This document shows, piece after piece, positions 1 to 9,189 of a DNA stretch of 64,000 nt. Numbering within the stretch: position 1 is the first letter of the stretch; each line of letters begins with the position of its first letter. The DNA comes from JALHFZ01 sp963674625. GTDB taxonomy: Bacteria > Synergistota > Synergistia > Synergistales > Aminobacteriaceae. The translations under genes and the position numbers were made by a program. The stretch covers positions 558,001 through 622,000 of the forward strand of contig CAXXXO010000003.1 of assembly GCA_963674625.2 (NCBI GenBank), written 5' to 3'. The notes under the pieces are model-generated. The model saw nothing but the letters and a program-made list of their open reading frames with translations. It did no database searches and had not been told where the DNA came from.

Positions 1-1111
1 CGGGGGTTACCCGGGACACGGCGGTCTTTTTATCGATAAGTCCTTCGTTTACCATGTCCACGGCGATCTTGACGGCAGCGTTGGCGGATCGCTTCCCCGT
101 ACGGGTCTGAAGGATGTAGAGCTTGCTCCGCTCGATGGTGAACTCGATATCCTGCATGTCCGTGTAGGATTTTTCGAGGTCGCTCGTGATCTTGTCGAGC
201 TGGCGGTACATCTCGGGCATGGCGTCCTTCAGTTCGGCGATGGGAAGAGGCGTCCGGATTCCCGCGACTACGTCCTCTCCCTGGGCGTTGATGAGAAATT
301 CGCCGTAGAGCTCCTTCGTTCCGTCAGAGGGATCCCGGGTGAAGCAGACGCCGGTGCCGCAGTCGTCTCCGAGGTTTCCGTAGACCATGGAGACGATGTT
401 CACCGCGGTGCCGAGGGTATGGGGTATTTTGTGGAGCCTGCGGTAGGTCACCGCGCGGGGGTTGCCCCAGCTCTTGAAGACTGCTTCGACGGCGTTGCGG
501 AGCTGCGCCTCGGGGTCGACGGGGAAGTCGAATCCCGCCTTTTTACGGAATATTTCCTTGAACCGCGCCACAACCTCCACAAGGCTTTTCTCGGGAATTT
601 CATTGTCGTAGGTGACGCCGAGATCTTTTTTGATCTCCCCGAGGACTTCTTCGAAGGCGTCTCCGCTCACGCCGTGAACCACGTTCCCATACATCTGGAT
701 GAACCGGCGGTAGCTGTCGAAGGCGAAGCGCCGGTCGCTCGCCGCTTTGGCAAGGGATTCGACCGATTCGTCATTGAGGCCGAGGTTGAGGACCGTATCC
801 ATCATTCCGGGCATGGAGATCGGGGCTCCCGACCGGACGGAGACGAGAAGGGGGTTGGCCCCGGTTCCGAAGGTCTTCCCCGTCTCCTTCTCGAGAGACT
901 TCATGGCTTCGGTGACCTTGCTCCAGATGGAGTCGAGAAAGCCGGGATCCTCTCCGTATTTCAGACAGGCCTCGGTGGTGAGGATAAATCCCGGGGGAAC
1001 GGGAAGGCCGTACTGTACCATCTGGGCGAGGTTTGCTCCCTTGCCGCCCAGGAGATTTTTCATCTCTGCGTTGCCCTCTTTGAAACTGTACACGTATTTC
1101 CCTGCTGTCAT
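1..1111 (-). CDS. ppdK: Pyruvate, phosphate dikinase (N-terminal part; gene runs off the window)
   Basis: About 370 codons are visible from an ATG at 1111, beginning MTAGKYVYSFKEGN. The N-terminal ATP-grasp domain is recognisable from GGKGANLAQM (about residues 23-32), the SVRSGAPISMPGMMDT segment, and the GDDCGTGVCFTRDPS and ILQTRTGKRS blocks. PPDK interconverts ATP + Pi + pyruvate with AMP + PPi + PEP in the cytoplasm. The phospho-histidine and PEP/pyruvate domains lie beyond base 1. The start overlaps the stop of the upstream regulator gene as ATGA, so the two are translationally coupled. Two PPDK-regulator genes precede it, which strongly supports PPDK rather than PEP synthase. The 3' end is missing only because the window ends. 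Confidence 0.96.
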   Translation of the reverse strand, partial: MTAGKYVYSFKEGNAEMKNLLGGKGANLAQMVQYGLPVPPGFILTTEACLKYGEDPGFLDSIWSKVTEAMKSLEKETGKTFGTGANPLLVSVRSGAPISMPGMMDTVLNLGLNDESVESLAKAASDRRFAFDSYRRFIQMYGNVVHGVSGDAFEEVLGEIKKDLGVTYDNEIPEKSLVEVVARFKEIFRKKAGFDFPVDPEAQLRNAVEAVFKSWGNPRAVTYRRLHKIPHTLGTAVNIVSMVYGNLGDDCGTGVCFTRDPSDGTKELYGEFLINAQGEDVVAGIRTPLPIAELKDAMPEMYRQLDKITSDLEKSYTDMQDIEFTIERSKLYILQTRTGKRSANAAVKIAVDMVNEGLIDKKTAVSRVTP

Positions 1112-1974
1112 CTCTGTACTGCACCTCCGTAAATTGAATGAATTTCCCTTCGCGATCTGTAAAGGGAGAGAATTTCATAGGCAGTCTCTTCGATGGAACT
1201 GCTTGTCACATCGAAGACCACAATGCCGAGCCGTTCCATTATACCCGAAGCGTAGACGATTTCTCTTTCAATCGTCTCGATTCGTCCGTACTCCGATTCC
1301 TCGGGGCTGAGGCCCATCATGGCCATCCGCCTGCTGCGGATCTCCCCTAGAACGGCGGGGGTCCGGGTCAGGCCGAAGATCCTCCAGGACGGGATGCGGA
1401 AGAGCTGCGGAGGCGGATCGAGCCCCGGAACGAGGGGAATGTTGGCGGCAAGAATGCCCCGGTGGGCGAGGTAGAGGCACAGGGGGGATTTGCCCGTTCT
1501 CGAAATACCGACCACCACCACGTCCGCCTCTCCGAGAAGAGAGGGGTTGCCGCCGTCGTCCGCCGCGAGGGAATACTCCACCGCCCGAACCCGCCTGTAG
1601 TATTCAGAGTCCATGGGGTGAAGGAGCACCGTGTCCTCCGCAGCCGGTGCGCCCAGCATTTTTTCAAGACCCTTCCGCAGCGGTGCGTATCCGTCCCAAT
1701 GTTCCACGCCCAGGCGGAGGCATTCCTCCGCGAGGGCGCGGCGAAGGTCCTCCCTGAGGAAGCAGGAGAGAATCACCGCCCCCCGCTCCGCCGCCCGGGC
1801 GACGATTTGCCCGATGTCCTCTTCGCACCCGGGAGCGAAAAAACGGCAGATTTCCACATCCCGCTTCTCAAACCTCCGGGTGCACCAGGCAGCCTCCGCC
1901 TCGGCTTCTTCGGAAAGCGCGTCGGAGAGGACGAAGAGTTCGACCGTTTCTCCCCACTTCAGCTCCCCGTCCAT
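1108..1974 (-). CDS. PPDK regulatory protein family (DUF299), divergent paralogue
   Basis: This 288-residue protein belongs to the bifunctional kinase/pyrophosphorylase family that switches PPDK on and off through a threonine beside the catalytic histidine. The P-loop GISRTGKS is intact (residues about 156-163) and is followed by the family blocks AANIPLVPGLDPP and FGLTRTP. The usual N-terminal SDSTGETA motif is absent: the equivalent place (about residues 17-24) reads SDALSEEA. The C-terminus continues past the family end with SRREIHSIYGG. It lies 7 nt downstream of a second, more orthodox paralogue and overlaps ppdK by four bases. It could be a specialised or single-activity partner of its neighbour. 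The family call is firm; the functional split is inference. Confidence 0.85.
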   Translation of the reverse strand: MDGELKWGETVELFVLSDALSEEAEAEAAWCTRRFEKRDVEICRFFAPGCEEDIGQIVARAAERGAVILSCFLREDLRRALAEECLRLGVEHWDGYAPLRKGLEKMLGAPAAEDTVLLHPMDSEYYRRVRAVEYSLAADDGGNPSLLGEADVVVVGISRTGKSPLCLYLAHRGILAANIPLVPGLDPPPQLFRIPSWRIFGLTRTPAVLGEIRSRRMAMMGLSPEESEYGRIETIEREIVYASGIMERLGIVVFDVTSSSIEETAYEILSLYRSRREIHSIYGGAVQR

Positions 1975-1981
1975 GGATGGG

Positions 1982-2788
1982 TCAGCGGGCCCGGAGGAAA
2001 TCGAGGATTTCCTGGGCAGTCTCCTCGACCGCCCGGTCCGTCACGTCGTAGATGCGGGCGCCGAGGGACTGCATATATTCCCTGGCGGCGCCGATCTCCC
2101 TCTCCACCCGCCCCGGGCTTGCATAGGCAGAGACGTTCGGCTCGAGCCCAAGAAGACGAAGGCGCTCCTGGCGGATCTGCACCAGCCGTTCCGGCGAAAT
2201 CACGAGCCCGACGATTTTTGATGCCGGCACGGTCTTGATTATCTCCGGGGGATCCACCTCCGGAATGAGCGGGATATTTGCGGTCTTGAACCCCTTGTTG
2301 GCGATGTACATGGAAAGGGGGGTTTTCCCCGTCCTCGAGACGCCGAGGATCACAAGGTCAGCCTCCGGGAGATATTCCGTCCCCCTTCCGTCGTCGCACT
2401 GGATGGCGAATTCAACCGCCTTTATCTTCTTGAAGTAGTCCTCGTCGAGGCGCCGGAGCAGCCCGGGAGCCTGAAGAGGCGGCCGCCCGAGACGGGTTTC
2501 GAGGATGTCCACCATGGGACCGAGAAGGTCGACGCAGGTGAGGCCGAAACGGGAGCACTTTTCCATTATGGAGGCGCGGGTTTTTCTGTCCACCAGCGTG
2601 CAGACGACCAGAGAGGGCGACTTTCGGGCTTCGGCGACGATCTCTTCGAGTTTATCCACGCCCTCGACGTAGCGGTAGCGGAGTATCCTCGAGAAAGAAA
2701 CGTCAAACTGGCTGATTGCCGCCAGGGAGACGTATTCCGCCGTCTCGCCGGTGGAGTCCGAGACTATGATGAGGGAGAGGGTGTCCAT
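1982..2788 (-). CDS. PPDK regulatory protein (kinase/pyrophosphorylase), orthodox copy
   Basis: This 268-residue protein has the full set of PPDK-regulator family motifs: SDSTGETA at residues 10-17, the DYFKKIKAVEFAIQCDDG block, the P-loop GVSRTGKT at about 149-156, then ANIPLIPEVDPP and a conserved VEETAQEIL tail. Known members use ADP to phosphorylate, and Pi to dephosphorylate, a threonine of PPDK (or of PEP synthase). Because ppdK lies in the same operon, PPDK is the likely substrate. Its ATG shares one base with the glyS stop codon (TAATG). The usual length for the family is about 270 residues, so this copy is complete. Confidence 0.92.
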   Translation of the reverse strand: MDTLSLIIVSDSTGETAEYVSLAAISQFDVSFSRILRYRYVEGVDKLEEIVAEARKSPSLVVCTLVDRKTRASIMEKCSRFGLTCVDLLGPMVDILETRLGRPPLQAPGLLRRLDEDYFKKIKAVEFAIQCDDGRGTEYLPEADLVILGVSRTGKTPLSMYIANKGFKTANIPLIPEVDPPEIIKTVPASKIVGLVISPERLVQIRQERLRLLGLEPNVSAYASPGRVEREIGAAREYMQSLGARIYDVTDRAVEETAQEILDFLRAR

Positions 2789-4854
2789 TACGCGCCCTTC
2801 AGAAGGCCCAGGTCGCCCACCTCGAGAAAGAGGCGGGAACAGAGGGAGAGGAGGGCGATCCTGTTTTCTCTCACCCGGCTGTCGGGGTCCATTACGAGCA
2901 CATCGTCGAAGAATGCCGTGATGGAGGGGGAGAGTTCCGCGAGAGAGCCCGCCAGGGCATTCCAGTTCTGCTCCCGGAGGGCTGTCTCAACGAGGGGCTC
3001 AACCCGTTCGATCTCCCGGAAAAGATCCTCCTCTCCCTTTTTCGAAAAAAGATCCGGATCAGGCCGTTCCCTGACCGTCTCCTCCCGCGCCAGGATGTTG
3101 CGCACCCGCACGGCTGCGGTAACGAGGTCGAGGAACCACTGCCGGGCCTGGATATTTGAAAAGACCTCGAGAAACCGAAGTACCTGGAGAGGGCGGCGCC
3201 CCGTGACCGAGATGGCGAGGAGGGCCATTTCATGGCCGTACCCCTTTTCCTTGAGCTGCATGAGAAGCCGCTGGGAGAGAAAGGCGAGAATTTTCTCCCG
3301 CAGTTCGTCCCCGACGGAAAGGGCCTCGCAGGAGCGGGCGACGAGATCCCCGAGGTCAACATCCAGACCGAGCCCCCAGAGAATTTCGTTGATGCACCGG
3401 GCTGCCCTGCGGAGGGCGTAGGGGTCCTGGGAACCGGAGGGTTCGAGGCCGGCCTTGTGAATGCTCACGATGATATGGATCCTCTCGGCGATTCCGAGGA
3501 CGGCTCCGACGATATCCGAGGGGATCTCACCTCCGGCGGACCGGGGGAGGTACTGTTCGTAGAGTGCCCGGGCGACCCGCTCGGGTTCTCCCCCCCGAAG
3601 GGCGTATTCCCTTCCCATAATCCCCTGGAGATCCGGAAATTCGTAGACCATGGCCGTCACGAGGTCGGCCTTGGAGAGCAGGGCTGCCCTGTCGACGAGG
3701 GGGAGAATATCCTCGCTCTCCATGACGCGGCAGAGATAACGGGCAAGTTCCCTTGTGGCCATGACCTTGTCGTGGAGGTTGCCGAGCTTCTCCTGGTAGA
3801 CGATGGACTTCAGTTTTTCCACATTCGCCGCCAGGGGTTCCCTTCGGTCCTCAGCCCAGAAAAAGGCCGCGTCCTCGAGCCGTGCCCGGAGAACCCGCTC
3901 GTTTCCCTCCCGGACCACGTCCATGTTGGACGCGAGGTTGTTGCTGACTCCGACGAAGAAGGGAAGAAGACCGCCGTTCTTTCCCCGTACGGAGAAATAC
4001 TTCTGATTTTTTTTCATTGAGGTGGTGAGGACTTCCTCGGGAATTTCCAGGTATTTGCGGTCGAAGGTGCCGAAGAAGGGCACGGGATATTCCACAAGGT
4101 AGAGATTTTCGCTGATCACCTCGGGATCCAGTTCGACTGAGCCCTCAAGGTCCTTTTCCAGGGCGGAAATGGCCGCGAGCATCTTCTGGCGGCGTTTTTC
4201 CTGGTCGAGAAGGACATAATTGTCATAGAGACGGTCGATAAAGTCACCCGCATCGGTGAGGACAATCTGCTTCGCTCCCATGAAGCGGTGTCCCACCGTG
4301 GCGCTTCCGCTCTTTATTTCGCCGTATCGAAAGTGAAGGGCCTGCCTGTCGGCCATGGCGAGGATCCACCGCACAGGGCGGGCGAATCGGACGCCGGAGT
4401 GGTCCCAGTACATGCTCTTGGGGAAGGTGAGTTTTTTGATCAGTTCGCAGAAGAGATCGGGGAGAATCTCCACCGAGGGTTTGCCCTTCTCCGACACGGT
4501 GGCGCAGGTATATTTGACCCCGTCTGCTTCTACGGGCGTCAGGCTCTCCACGGAGACGCCCCGGCTCTTCGCGAACCCCTGGGCGGCCCTGGTGGGGTTG
4601 CCGTTTGCATCGAAGGCGGTCTTCCACGCCGGACCCCGAAAGGTTGTGACAAGATCCTTCTGGGTATCGTCAACATCACGGAAGACGAGGGCGATCCGCC
4701 GGGGAGTGGCGAAGACGGAGAGGTTTTTGAAGCTGATCCGGGAGAGGGCAAAATCCTCCCGGGCCGACTTTTCGAGAAAGCTGAGGGCATCGGGGATGAA
4801 TCTCGAGGGGAGTTCCTCCGCTCCGATCTCGAGCACGAGATTTCGAATGGTCAT
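2788..4854 (-). CDS. glyS: Glycine--tRNA ligase beta subunit
   Basis: This 688-residue beta subunit of the bacterial alpha2beta2 glycyl-tRNA synthetase binds tRNA and supports aminoacylation by the alpha subunit. The start MTIRNLVLEIGAEELPSRF is the family N-terminus; the frame is open about 33 codons further upstream, but that stretch lies inside glyQ and is not family sequence. The blocks FPKSMYWDHSGVRFARPVRW, SGSATVGHRF, YQEKLGNLHDKV and QDPYALRRAARCI are all present. The gene begins one base after the glyQ stop, as expected for a stoichiometric two-subunit enzyme, and ends overlapping the regulator gene downstream. Confidence 0.97.
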   Translation of the reverse strand: MTIRNLVLEIGAEELPSRFIPDALSFLEKSAREDFALSRISFKNLSVFATPRRIALVFRDVDDTQKDLVTTFRGPAWKTAFDANGNPTRAAQGFAKSRGVSVESLTPVEADGVKYTCATVSEKGKPSVEILPDLFCELIKKLTFPKSMYWDHSGVRFARPVRWILAMADRQALHFRYGEIKSGSATVGHRFMGAKQIVLTDAGDFIDRLYDNYVLLDQEKRRQKMLAAISALEKDLEGSVELDPEVISENLYLVEYPVPFFGTFDRKYLEIPEEVLTTSMKKNQKYFSVRGKNGGLLPFFVGVSNNLASNMDVVREGNERVLRARLEDAAFFWAEDRREPLAANVEKLKSIVYQEKLGNLHDKVMATRELARYLCRVMESEDILPLVDRAALLSKADLVTAMVYEFPDLQGIMGREYALRGGEPERVARALYEQYLPRSAGGEIPSDIVGAVLGIAERIHIIVSIHKAGLEPSGSQDPYALRRAARCINEILWGLGLDVDLGDLVARSCEALSVGDELREKILAFLSQRLLMQLKEKGYGHEMALLAISVTGRRPLQVLRFLEVFSNIQARQWFLDLVTAAVRVRNILAREETVRERPDPDLFSKKGEEDLFREIERVEPLVETALREQNWNALAGSLAELSPSITAFFDDVLVMDPDSRVRENRIALLSLCSRLFLEVGDLGLLKGA

Positions 4855-4855
4855 C

Positions 4856-5752
4856 TTACTGCCTCCTGGGCGATTCCGGCCCGAATTTGCCCGTAAAGGG
4901 CAGGCCCATTTCCCTGCGCTGGGCGACGTAGCCTTCGGCGCACCGGCTTGCAAGGGTACGGATTCTTCCGATGTATCCGGTACGCTCCGTGACGCTGATC
5001 GCGTTCCGGGCGTCCAGAAGGTTGAAAGTATGGGAGCACTTCAGAACGTAGTCATAGGCGGGAAGGACAAGGCCTGCGCCCAGCACCCGGCCGGCCTCTT
5101 CCTCGTACATGGAGAACAGGGAGAAAAGCATGGCCGTATCGGCGATCTCGAAGTTGTACCGGGAATACTCCACTTCCCCCTGGTGATGGACATCGCCGTA
5201 GCGCACGGAATCCACCCACTGAAGGTCGTAGACGTTCTCAACCTTCTGGACGAACATGGCGATCCGCTCGATTCCGTAGGTTATCTCCGCAGGGACGAGG
5301 TCCATGTCGATGCCCCCCACCTGCTGGAAGTAGGTGAACTGGGTCACCTCCATGCCGTCGAGCCAGACCTCCCAGCCGAGACCCCAGGCTCCCACGGTGG
5401 GAGATTCCCAGTCGTCCTCCACAAAGCGTATATCGTGGGCCGCAGGCTCTATCCCGAGGGCCGCCAGACTCTGGAGGTAGAGATCGAGGATGTTCGACGG
5501 CGCAGGCTTGATGAGCACCTGGTACTGGTAGTAATGCTGCAGCCTGTTGGGGTTTTCTCCGTAGCGGCCGTCGGTGGGCCGCCGGGAGGGTTCCACGTAG
5601 GCCGTTTTCCATGGCTCCGGCCCGAGGGCCCGGAGGCACGTGGCCGGATTCATGGTTCCCGCGCCTACCTCTATGTCGTAGGGCTGCTGGATCACGCACC
5701 CCTGCTCGGCCCAGAAGCGCTCGAGTCGAAAGATTATTTCCTGAAAATTCAC
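4856..5752 (-). CDS. glyQ: Glycine--tRNA ligase alpha subunit
   Basis: This 298-residue protein has a GTG start, preceded by the ribosome binding site GGAGGA. It is the catalytic subunit that forms glycyl-adenylate. Family sequence begins at once: FQEIIFRLERFWAEQGC, then QQPYDIEVGAGTMNPAT, YVEPSRRPTDGRYGENPNR and WEVWLDGMEVTQFTYFQQ. The length matches the usual roughly 300 residues. It is separated from recO by 50 nt and is followed one base later by glyS. Confidence 0.97.
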   Translation of the reverse strand: MNFQEIIFRLERFWAEQGCVIQQPYDIEVGAGTMNPATCLRALGPEPWKTAYVEPSRRPTDGRYGENPNRLQHYYQYQVLIKPAPSNILDLYLQSLAALGIEPAAHDIRFVEDDWESPTVGAWGLGWEVWLDGMEVTQFTYFQQVGGIDMDLVPAEITYGIERIAMFVQKVENVYDLQWVDSVRYGDVHHQGEVEYSRYNFEIADTAMLFSLFSMYEEEAGRVLGAGLVLPAYDYVLKCSHTFNLLDARNAISVTERTGYIGRIRTLASRCAEGYVAQRREMGLPFTGKFGPESPRRQ

Positions 5753-5802
5753 GGCTATTCCTCCTTGTAAAATTTCAAAAAATGCGTTCAGAAAAAAGAC
5801 TT

Positions 5803-6519
5803 CTACCGCAGAAGTTCAAAAAGGGGACGGATTCTGGCCCCGGAGGACCTCCAGAATTTTTCGTCGGCTTCTCTTCGGGAAAAAAAGGCTTTAACCTCCG
5901 AGGGAGCGGCGCAGGCCGCCAGGGCGAGAAGCTCCCTCTCACTGGCCGTCAGGGTCCCCCCGGGAGATTCGCCTGCGCATTCCGGGCAGAGAAGGCCTCC
6001 CTCGGTCCACCGTGCCTCCTCAAGAAGCCTGCCGCATGCCGCGCACCCGGTAAGGGACGGCGCAAGCCCTTCGCTGCTGAGCCACCGCCAGAGAAAACGC
6101 CATTCCCCCACCGGAGGAGACAGTCCCTCTCCCAGCAGAAGGGATGTCCAGTAGAAAAGGGCAAGGACATCGTCGGCAGGGTGGCCCGGCAAAAGATACC
6201 TGCACAGAAGGCTGTCCCAGTCGAGAAGACGCCGGAGCACCGCCGGGTTCTTCCGCAGAAGCCAGAAATCTTCCTTCACGTCCACGGATTTCAGATAGAG
6301 GCTCCGGGTGCCCTTGTAGAGATTGAAGTTCCCCCACACGAGGGGCTCCACGGCGCCGCCGAAGCGTACCCTTCCCCTCGCCGCACCCGGAGCGTAAACC
6401 CAGACCGGGCCTGCCGAACGGAGAAAAAGGCAGAGAGAAAGATCTCCCTCGGGGGTCGCAGTCCGGCGGAGGACAACCCCGGATAAACGGACCATCCCCT
6501 GGGGGAGGGCATCGGTCAT
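5803..6519 (-). CDS. recO: DNA repair protein RecO
   Basis: This 238-residue protein starts at the ATG that overlaps the era stop codon (ATGA); the open frame upstream of that start is inside era. RecO anneals single strands and loads RecA together with RecR. The N-terminal OB fold (LSGVVLRRTATPEGDLSL... GAARGRVRFGG) is followed by a helical domain. A zinc finger of the CxxC...CxxC type is visible (CAACG and CPEC, about 155-177). The era-recO-glyQ-glyS order is a familiar one in Gram-positive-like genomes. The sequence is diverged but the architecture is typical. Confidence 0.88.
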   Translation of the reverse strand: MTDALPQGMVRLSGVVLRRTATPEGDLSLCLFLRSAGPVWVYAPGAARGRVRFGGAVEPLVWGNFNLYKGTRSLYLKSVDVKEDFWLLRKNPAVLRRLLDWDSLLCRYLLPGHPADDVLALFYWTSLLLGEGLSPPVGEWRFLWRWLSSEGLAPSLTGCAACGRLLEEARWTEGGLLCPECAGESPGGTLTASERELLALAACAAPSEVKAFFSRREADEKFWRSSGARIRPLFELLR

Positions 6520-7445
6520 GATTCTCCTTCCCGGATGCCGAGCCTTCTGAGGTCCCCTTCCGACTGTTTCCACCCGGGGCGGACCTTGATCCACAGATCG
6601 AGATAGACCCGATGCCCCGTCAGGTTTTCTATTTCAAGACGGGACAGGCGGCCGATCTCTTTTATCCTCGTCCCCTTTTCGCCCAGGAGTATCCGCCGCT
6701 GTCCCTCCCGTTCAACGTAAATCGTGGCCCGTATGTAGAGAACTTCCCTTTCCGGGTATTCGTCCGGACTCTTGTAGTCCTCCACTTCCACGGCGGCGCT
6801 GTGGGGGACCTCCTGGTGGCTGAGCAGCAGCACCTTCTCCCGGATGATCTCGGAGGCGAGAAATTTTTCGGGCCGGTCGACGAAGATCTCTTCGTCGTAG
6901 AAGGGAGGGCTTTCAGGAAGAAAGGAGATTATGGTCTCCACGAGCCCGTCCAGCCCCTGGCCCGTCCGGGCGGAGACTGCGACTGCACCGGAGAGGGGAA
7001 TTCGTCCTCCGTAGAGTTCCTTCGCCCCGGGCAGGGAATCTCCTTTCCCCGCGAGGTCGCTCTTGTTGACAACGAGGAGGATCGGGGCCTTTACCCTGGG
7101 GAGAATCGACAGGATTTCTTCGTCCTCCTTCCCGATTTCCCTGTCCCCCGCCTCGGCGACATAGCAGACAAGGGCCGCATCGTCCATGGACGAAAGGGCG
7201 GCATTCACAAGGGCTGTGGCGAGCTTTGACTTCGCCTGGTGAATCCCCGGAGTATCGACGAAGACGATCTGCCATGCCGGGCCGTTGAGAACCCCGCGGA
7301 TAGCGTTGCGGGTCGTCTGGGGCTTGTCCGAGACGATGGAGACCTTCGCTCCCACGAGGCGGTTGACCAGGGTTGATTTCCCTGCATTTGGACGTCCGGC
7401 CAGAACGACGATTCCGGCTCGAAAGACAGGAGGATTCCCGGTCAT
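6516..7445 (-). CDS. era: GTPase Era
   Basis: Era (309 residues) is an essential GTPase that binds the 3' end of 16S rRNA during 30S maturation. The G1 motif GRPNAGKS lies at about 17-24, followed by the switch region (KPQTTRNAIRG), DTPG at about 64-67 and NKSD for base recognition. The C-terminal KH domain contains LGEKGTRIKEIG and ends VYLDLWIKVRPGW. The gene overlaps both neighbours (cdd upstream, recO downstream) as ATGA, indicating coupled translation with ybeY, the CBS protein and cdd. Confidence 0.97.
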   Translation of the reverse strand: MTGNPPVFRAGIVVLAGRPNAGKSTLVNRLVGAKVSIVSDKPQTTRNAIRGVLNGPAWQIVFVDTPGIHQAKSKLATALVNAALSSMDDAALVCYVAEAGDREIGKEDEEILSILPRVKAPILLVVNKSDLAGKGDSLPGAKELYGGRIPLSGAVAVSARTGQGLDGLVETIISFLPESPPFYDEEIFVDRPEKFLASEIIREKVLLLSHQEVPHSAAVEVEDYKSPDEYPEREVLYIRATIYVEREGQRRILLGEKGTRIKEIGRLSRLEIENLTGHRVYLDLWIKVRPGWKQSEGDLRRLGIREGES

Positions 7446-7879
7446 GGCCGGGCCTCCCCTCTCAGAACGAAGGGCGCCGGAAAGAGGTCGGCGAGACTGA
7501 GGACGAGAGAACCGGCACCCTTCTCAAGCACGATGAGCAGCCTGGGGTTGAACTCGGCGAGGAACTGACGGCAGGCTCCGCAGGGGAGACAGGGTTCTCC
7601 CGGATGTCCGGCAATGGCGATCGCCAGTGGGTTTCGTCCTCCCCGGACGACCATGGCCCCGGCGGCGTTTCGCTCGGCGCAGAGGGTCAGGCTGAAGGAT
7701 CCGTTTTCCACGTTGCAGCCGAGGAGGAAATCTTCCCTCCCCTCTTCGAAGAGAGCGGCCCCCACGGGAAAGGCGGAATAGGGAGCGTAGGCGAAGCTCC
7801 TTGCCCTGCGGGCTGCTTCCAGCAGTTCCGCTGAGGAGGGCCAGGAGGCGGGCCATTCCCTCTGAGGAAAGGCTTTCAT
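7442..7879 (-). CDS. cdd: Cytidine deaminase
   Basis: This 145-residue homotetramer-type cytidine deaminase salvages cytidine/deoxycytidine to uridine/deoxyuridine. The zinc site and catalytic glutamate are visible as C-A-E at residues 67-69 and PCGAC at 99-103, with the substrate-binding NVENGSF block before them. The length is usual for the small bacterial form. ATGA overlaps link it to the CBS-domain gene upstream and era downstream. Confidence 0.95.
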   Translation of the reverse strand: MKAFPQREWPASWPSSAELLEAARRARSFAYAPYSAFPVGAALFEEGREDFLLGCNVENGSFSLTLCAERNAAGAMVVRGGRNPLAIAIAGHPGEPCLPCGACRQFLAEFNPRLLIVLEKGAGSLVLSLADLFPAPFVLRGEARP

Positions 7880-9189
7880 CCTTTGTCTCCTTCCGCAGAA
7901 AGAGGCAGTACGTAGTTCCCCTCCCGGGGGTACAGGCGGAGGAGCTTTATTCTGTGGTCCTCCACCTCAAGGACTTCGATCTCCCACTTTTTTCTGCCGT
8001 CAGGGGAGGTGTAGAGCACTTTCTCTCCGGGGGAGGGGAAGTCCCCCGAAATGCACAGAACGAGCCCTCCCAGGCTTTCGGCGTCCTCCGACTCGAAGGA
8101 GGAATCGAGAAGTTCGCTCAGGTCTTCGAGCCCCACATGCCCCTCCACGAGATAGGTCCCTTCCTCTTCTGCGAGGAAGGAGGGATTTTCCTTGTCGTAT
8201 TCGTCCTGGATTTCACCGACGATCTCCTCGAGAAGGTCCTCAAGGGTGACGATGCCCGCCACGCCGCCGTATTCGTCCACCACGACGGCCATGTGGATAT
8301 GCCGTCCCTTCATGGTGTTGAAAAGCTCCACGACCCTCATGCTCTCGGGGACAAAGAGGGCGTCCCGCATCACCTTCGACACGGGTGCGGTAAGATCTCC
8401 CGCAAGGAGGTTCGGTATGGTGTCCTTCACGTAGAGAATCCCCACGATGTCGTCGGGGCTTTCCTCGTAAACGGGAACCCGGGAATGGCCGTGGTCCTGA
8501 AAGATCTCCATGGCCTGGGAGATGGTGGAATCGGAGGCTACGGCGTCCATGTCCGTCCGGGGGACCATGATTTCGTAGACCCGGGTCTCCTCGAAGGAGA
8601 TGATGCCGTGGATCATCCGCCGCTCCACTTCCTCGAGTGCTCCGGACTCCTCGCCGATATTGACCATCTGCTCGAACTCCTCCCGGGTGACGAAGGGATG
8701 CCTGGCCTTCAGGTCGATCTTGAAGACGAACCCCAGGAGACGGACAATCCCCAGCATTGCCCAGAGGAAGGGGGAAAAGATAACGTCCAGGAGGCGCAGC
8801 AGGGGGAGGGTCACCACGAGAAGGATCTCCGAACGGATCATTGCGACGCTCTTCGGAAAGATCTCGCCGAAGATGACGATCACCACGGTCATGACGGCCA
8901 CGGAGATATAGACCCCCCCCGCCCCCATGACCCGGATTGCGAAGGACGTGGCCACCGCGCTCGCGGCGATGTTCACGAGGTTGTTGCTCACGAGGACGAT
9001 GGTGAGGACCCTCTGGATGTCCCTGAGAAGCCACTGGAAATACCGCTTCTGCAGGGGATATTTTTCGATCAGAGAGAGGATCTTGCTTCTGCCCGACGAC
9101 GTGATGGCCGTCTCTGACGCGCTGAAGAAGGCCGACAGGGCAATCAGGGCCAGCAGAATAAAGAATGACTTCGAGAGAAAAATGCTCAT
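7876..9189 (-). CDS. Membrane CNNM/CorC-type protein with CBS pair (hemolysin C-like)
   Basis: This 437-residue protein has an N-terminal DUF21/CNNM membrane domain. It begins with a hydrophobic segment, then FFSASETAITSSGRSKI, and has further membrane segments to about residue 150. Next comes a tandem CBS region (EIMVPRTDMDAVASDSTI ... VVVDEYGGVAGIVTLEDLLEEI), and last a CorC/HlyC transporter-associated domain of about 80 residues. Family members are linked to magnesium or cobalt handling, and the CBS pair usually senses nucleotides. Its place between ybeY and cdd/era is common. The precise ion is unknown. Confidence 0.9.
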   Translation of the reverse strand: MSIFLSKSFFILLALIALSAFFSASETAITSSGRSKILSLIEKYPLQKRYFQWLLRDIQRVLTIVLVSNNLVNIAASAVATSFAIRVMGAGGVYISVAVMTVVIVIFGEIFPKSVAMIRSEILLVVTLPLLRLLDVIFSPFLWAMLGIVRLLGFVFKIDLKARHPFVTREEFEQMVNIGEESGALEEVERRMIHGIISFEETRVYEIMVPRTDMDAVASDSTISQAMEIFQDHGHSRVPVYEESPDDIVGILYVKDTIPNLLAGDLTAPVSKVMRDALFVPESMRVVELFNTMKGRHIHMAVVVDEYGGVAGIVTLEDLLEEIVGEIQDEYDKENPSFLAEEEGTYLVEGHVGLEDLSELLDSSFESEDAESLGGLVLCISGDFPSPGEKVLYTSPDGRKKWEIEVLEVEDHRIKLLRLYPREGNYVLPLSAEGDKG

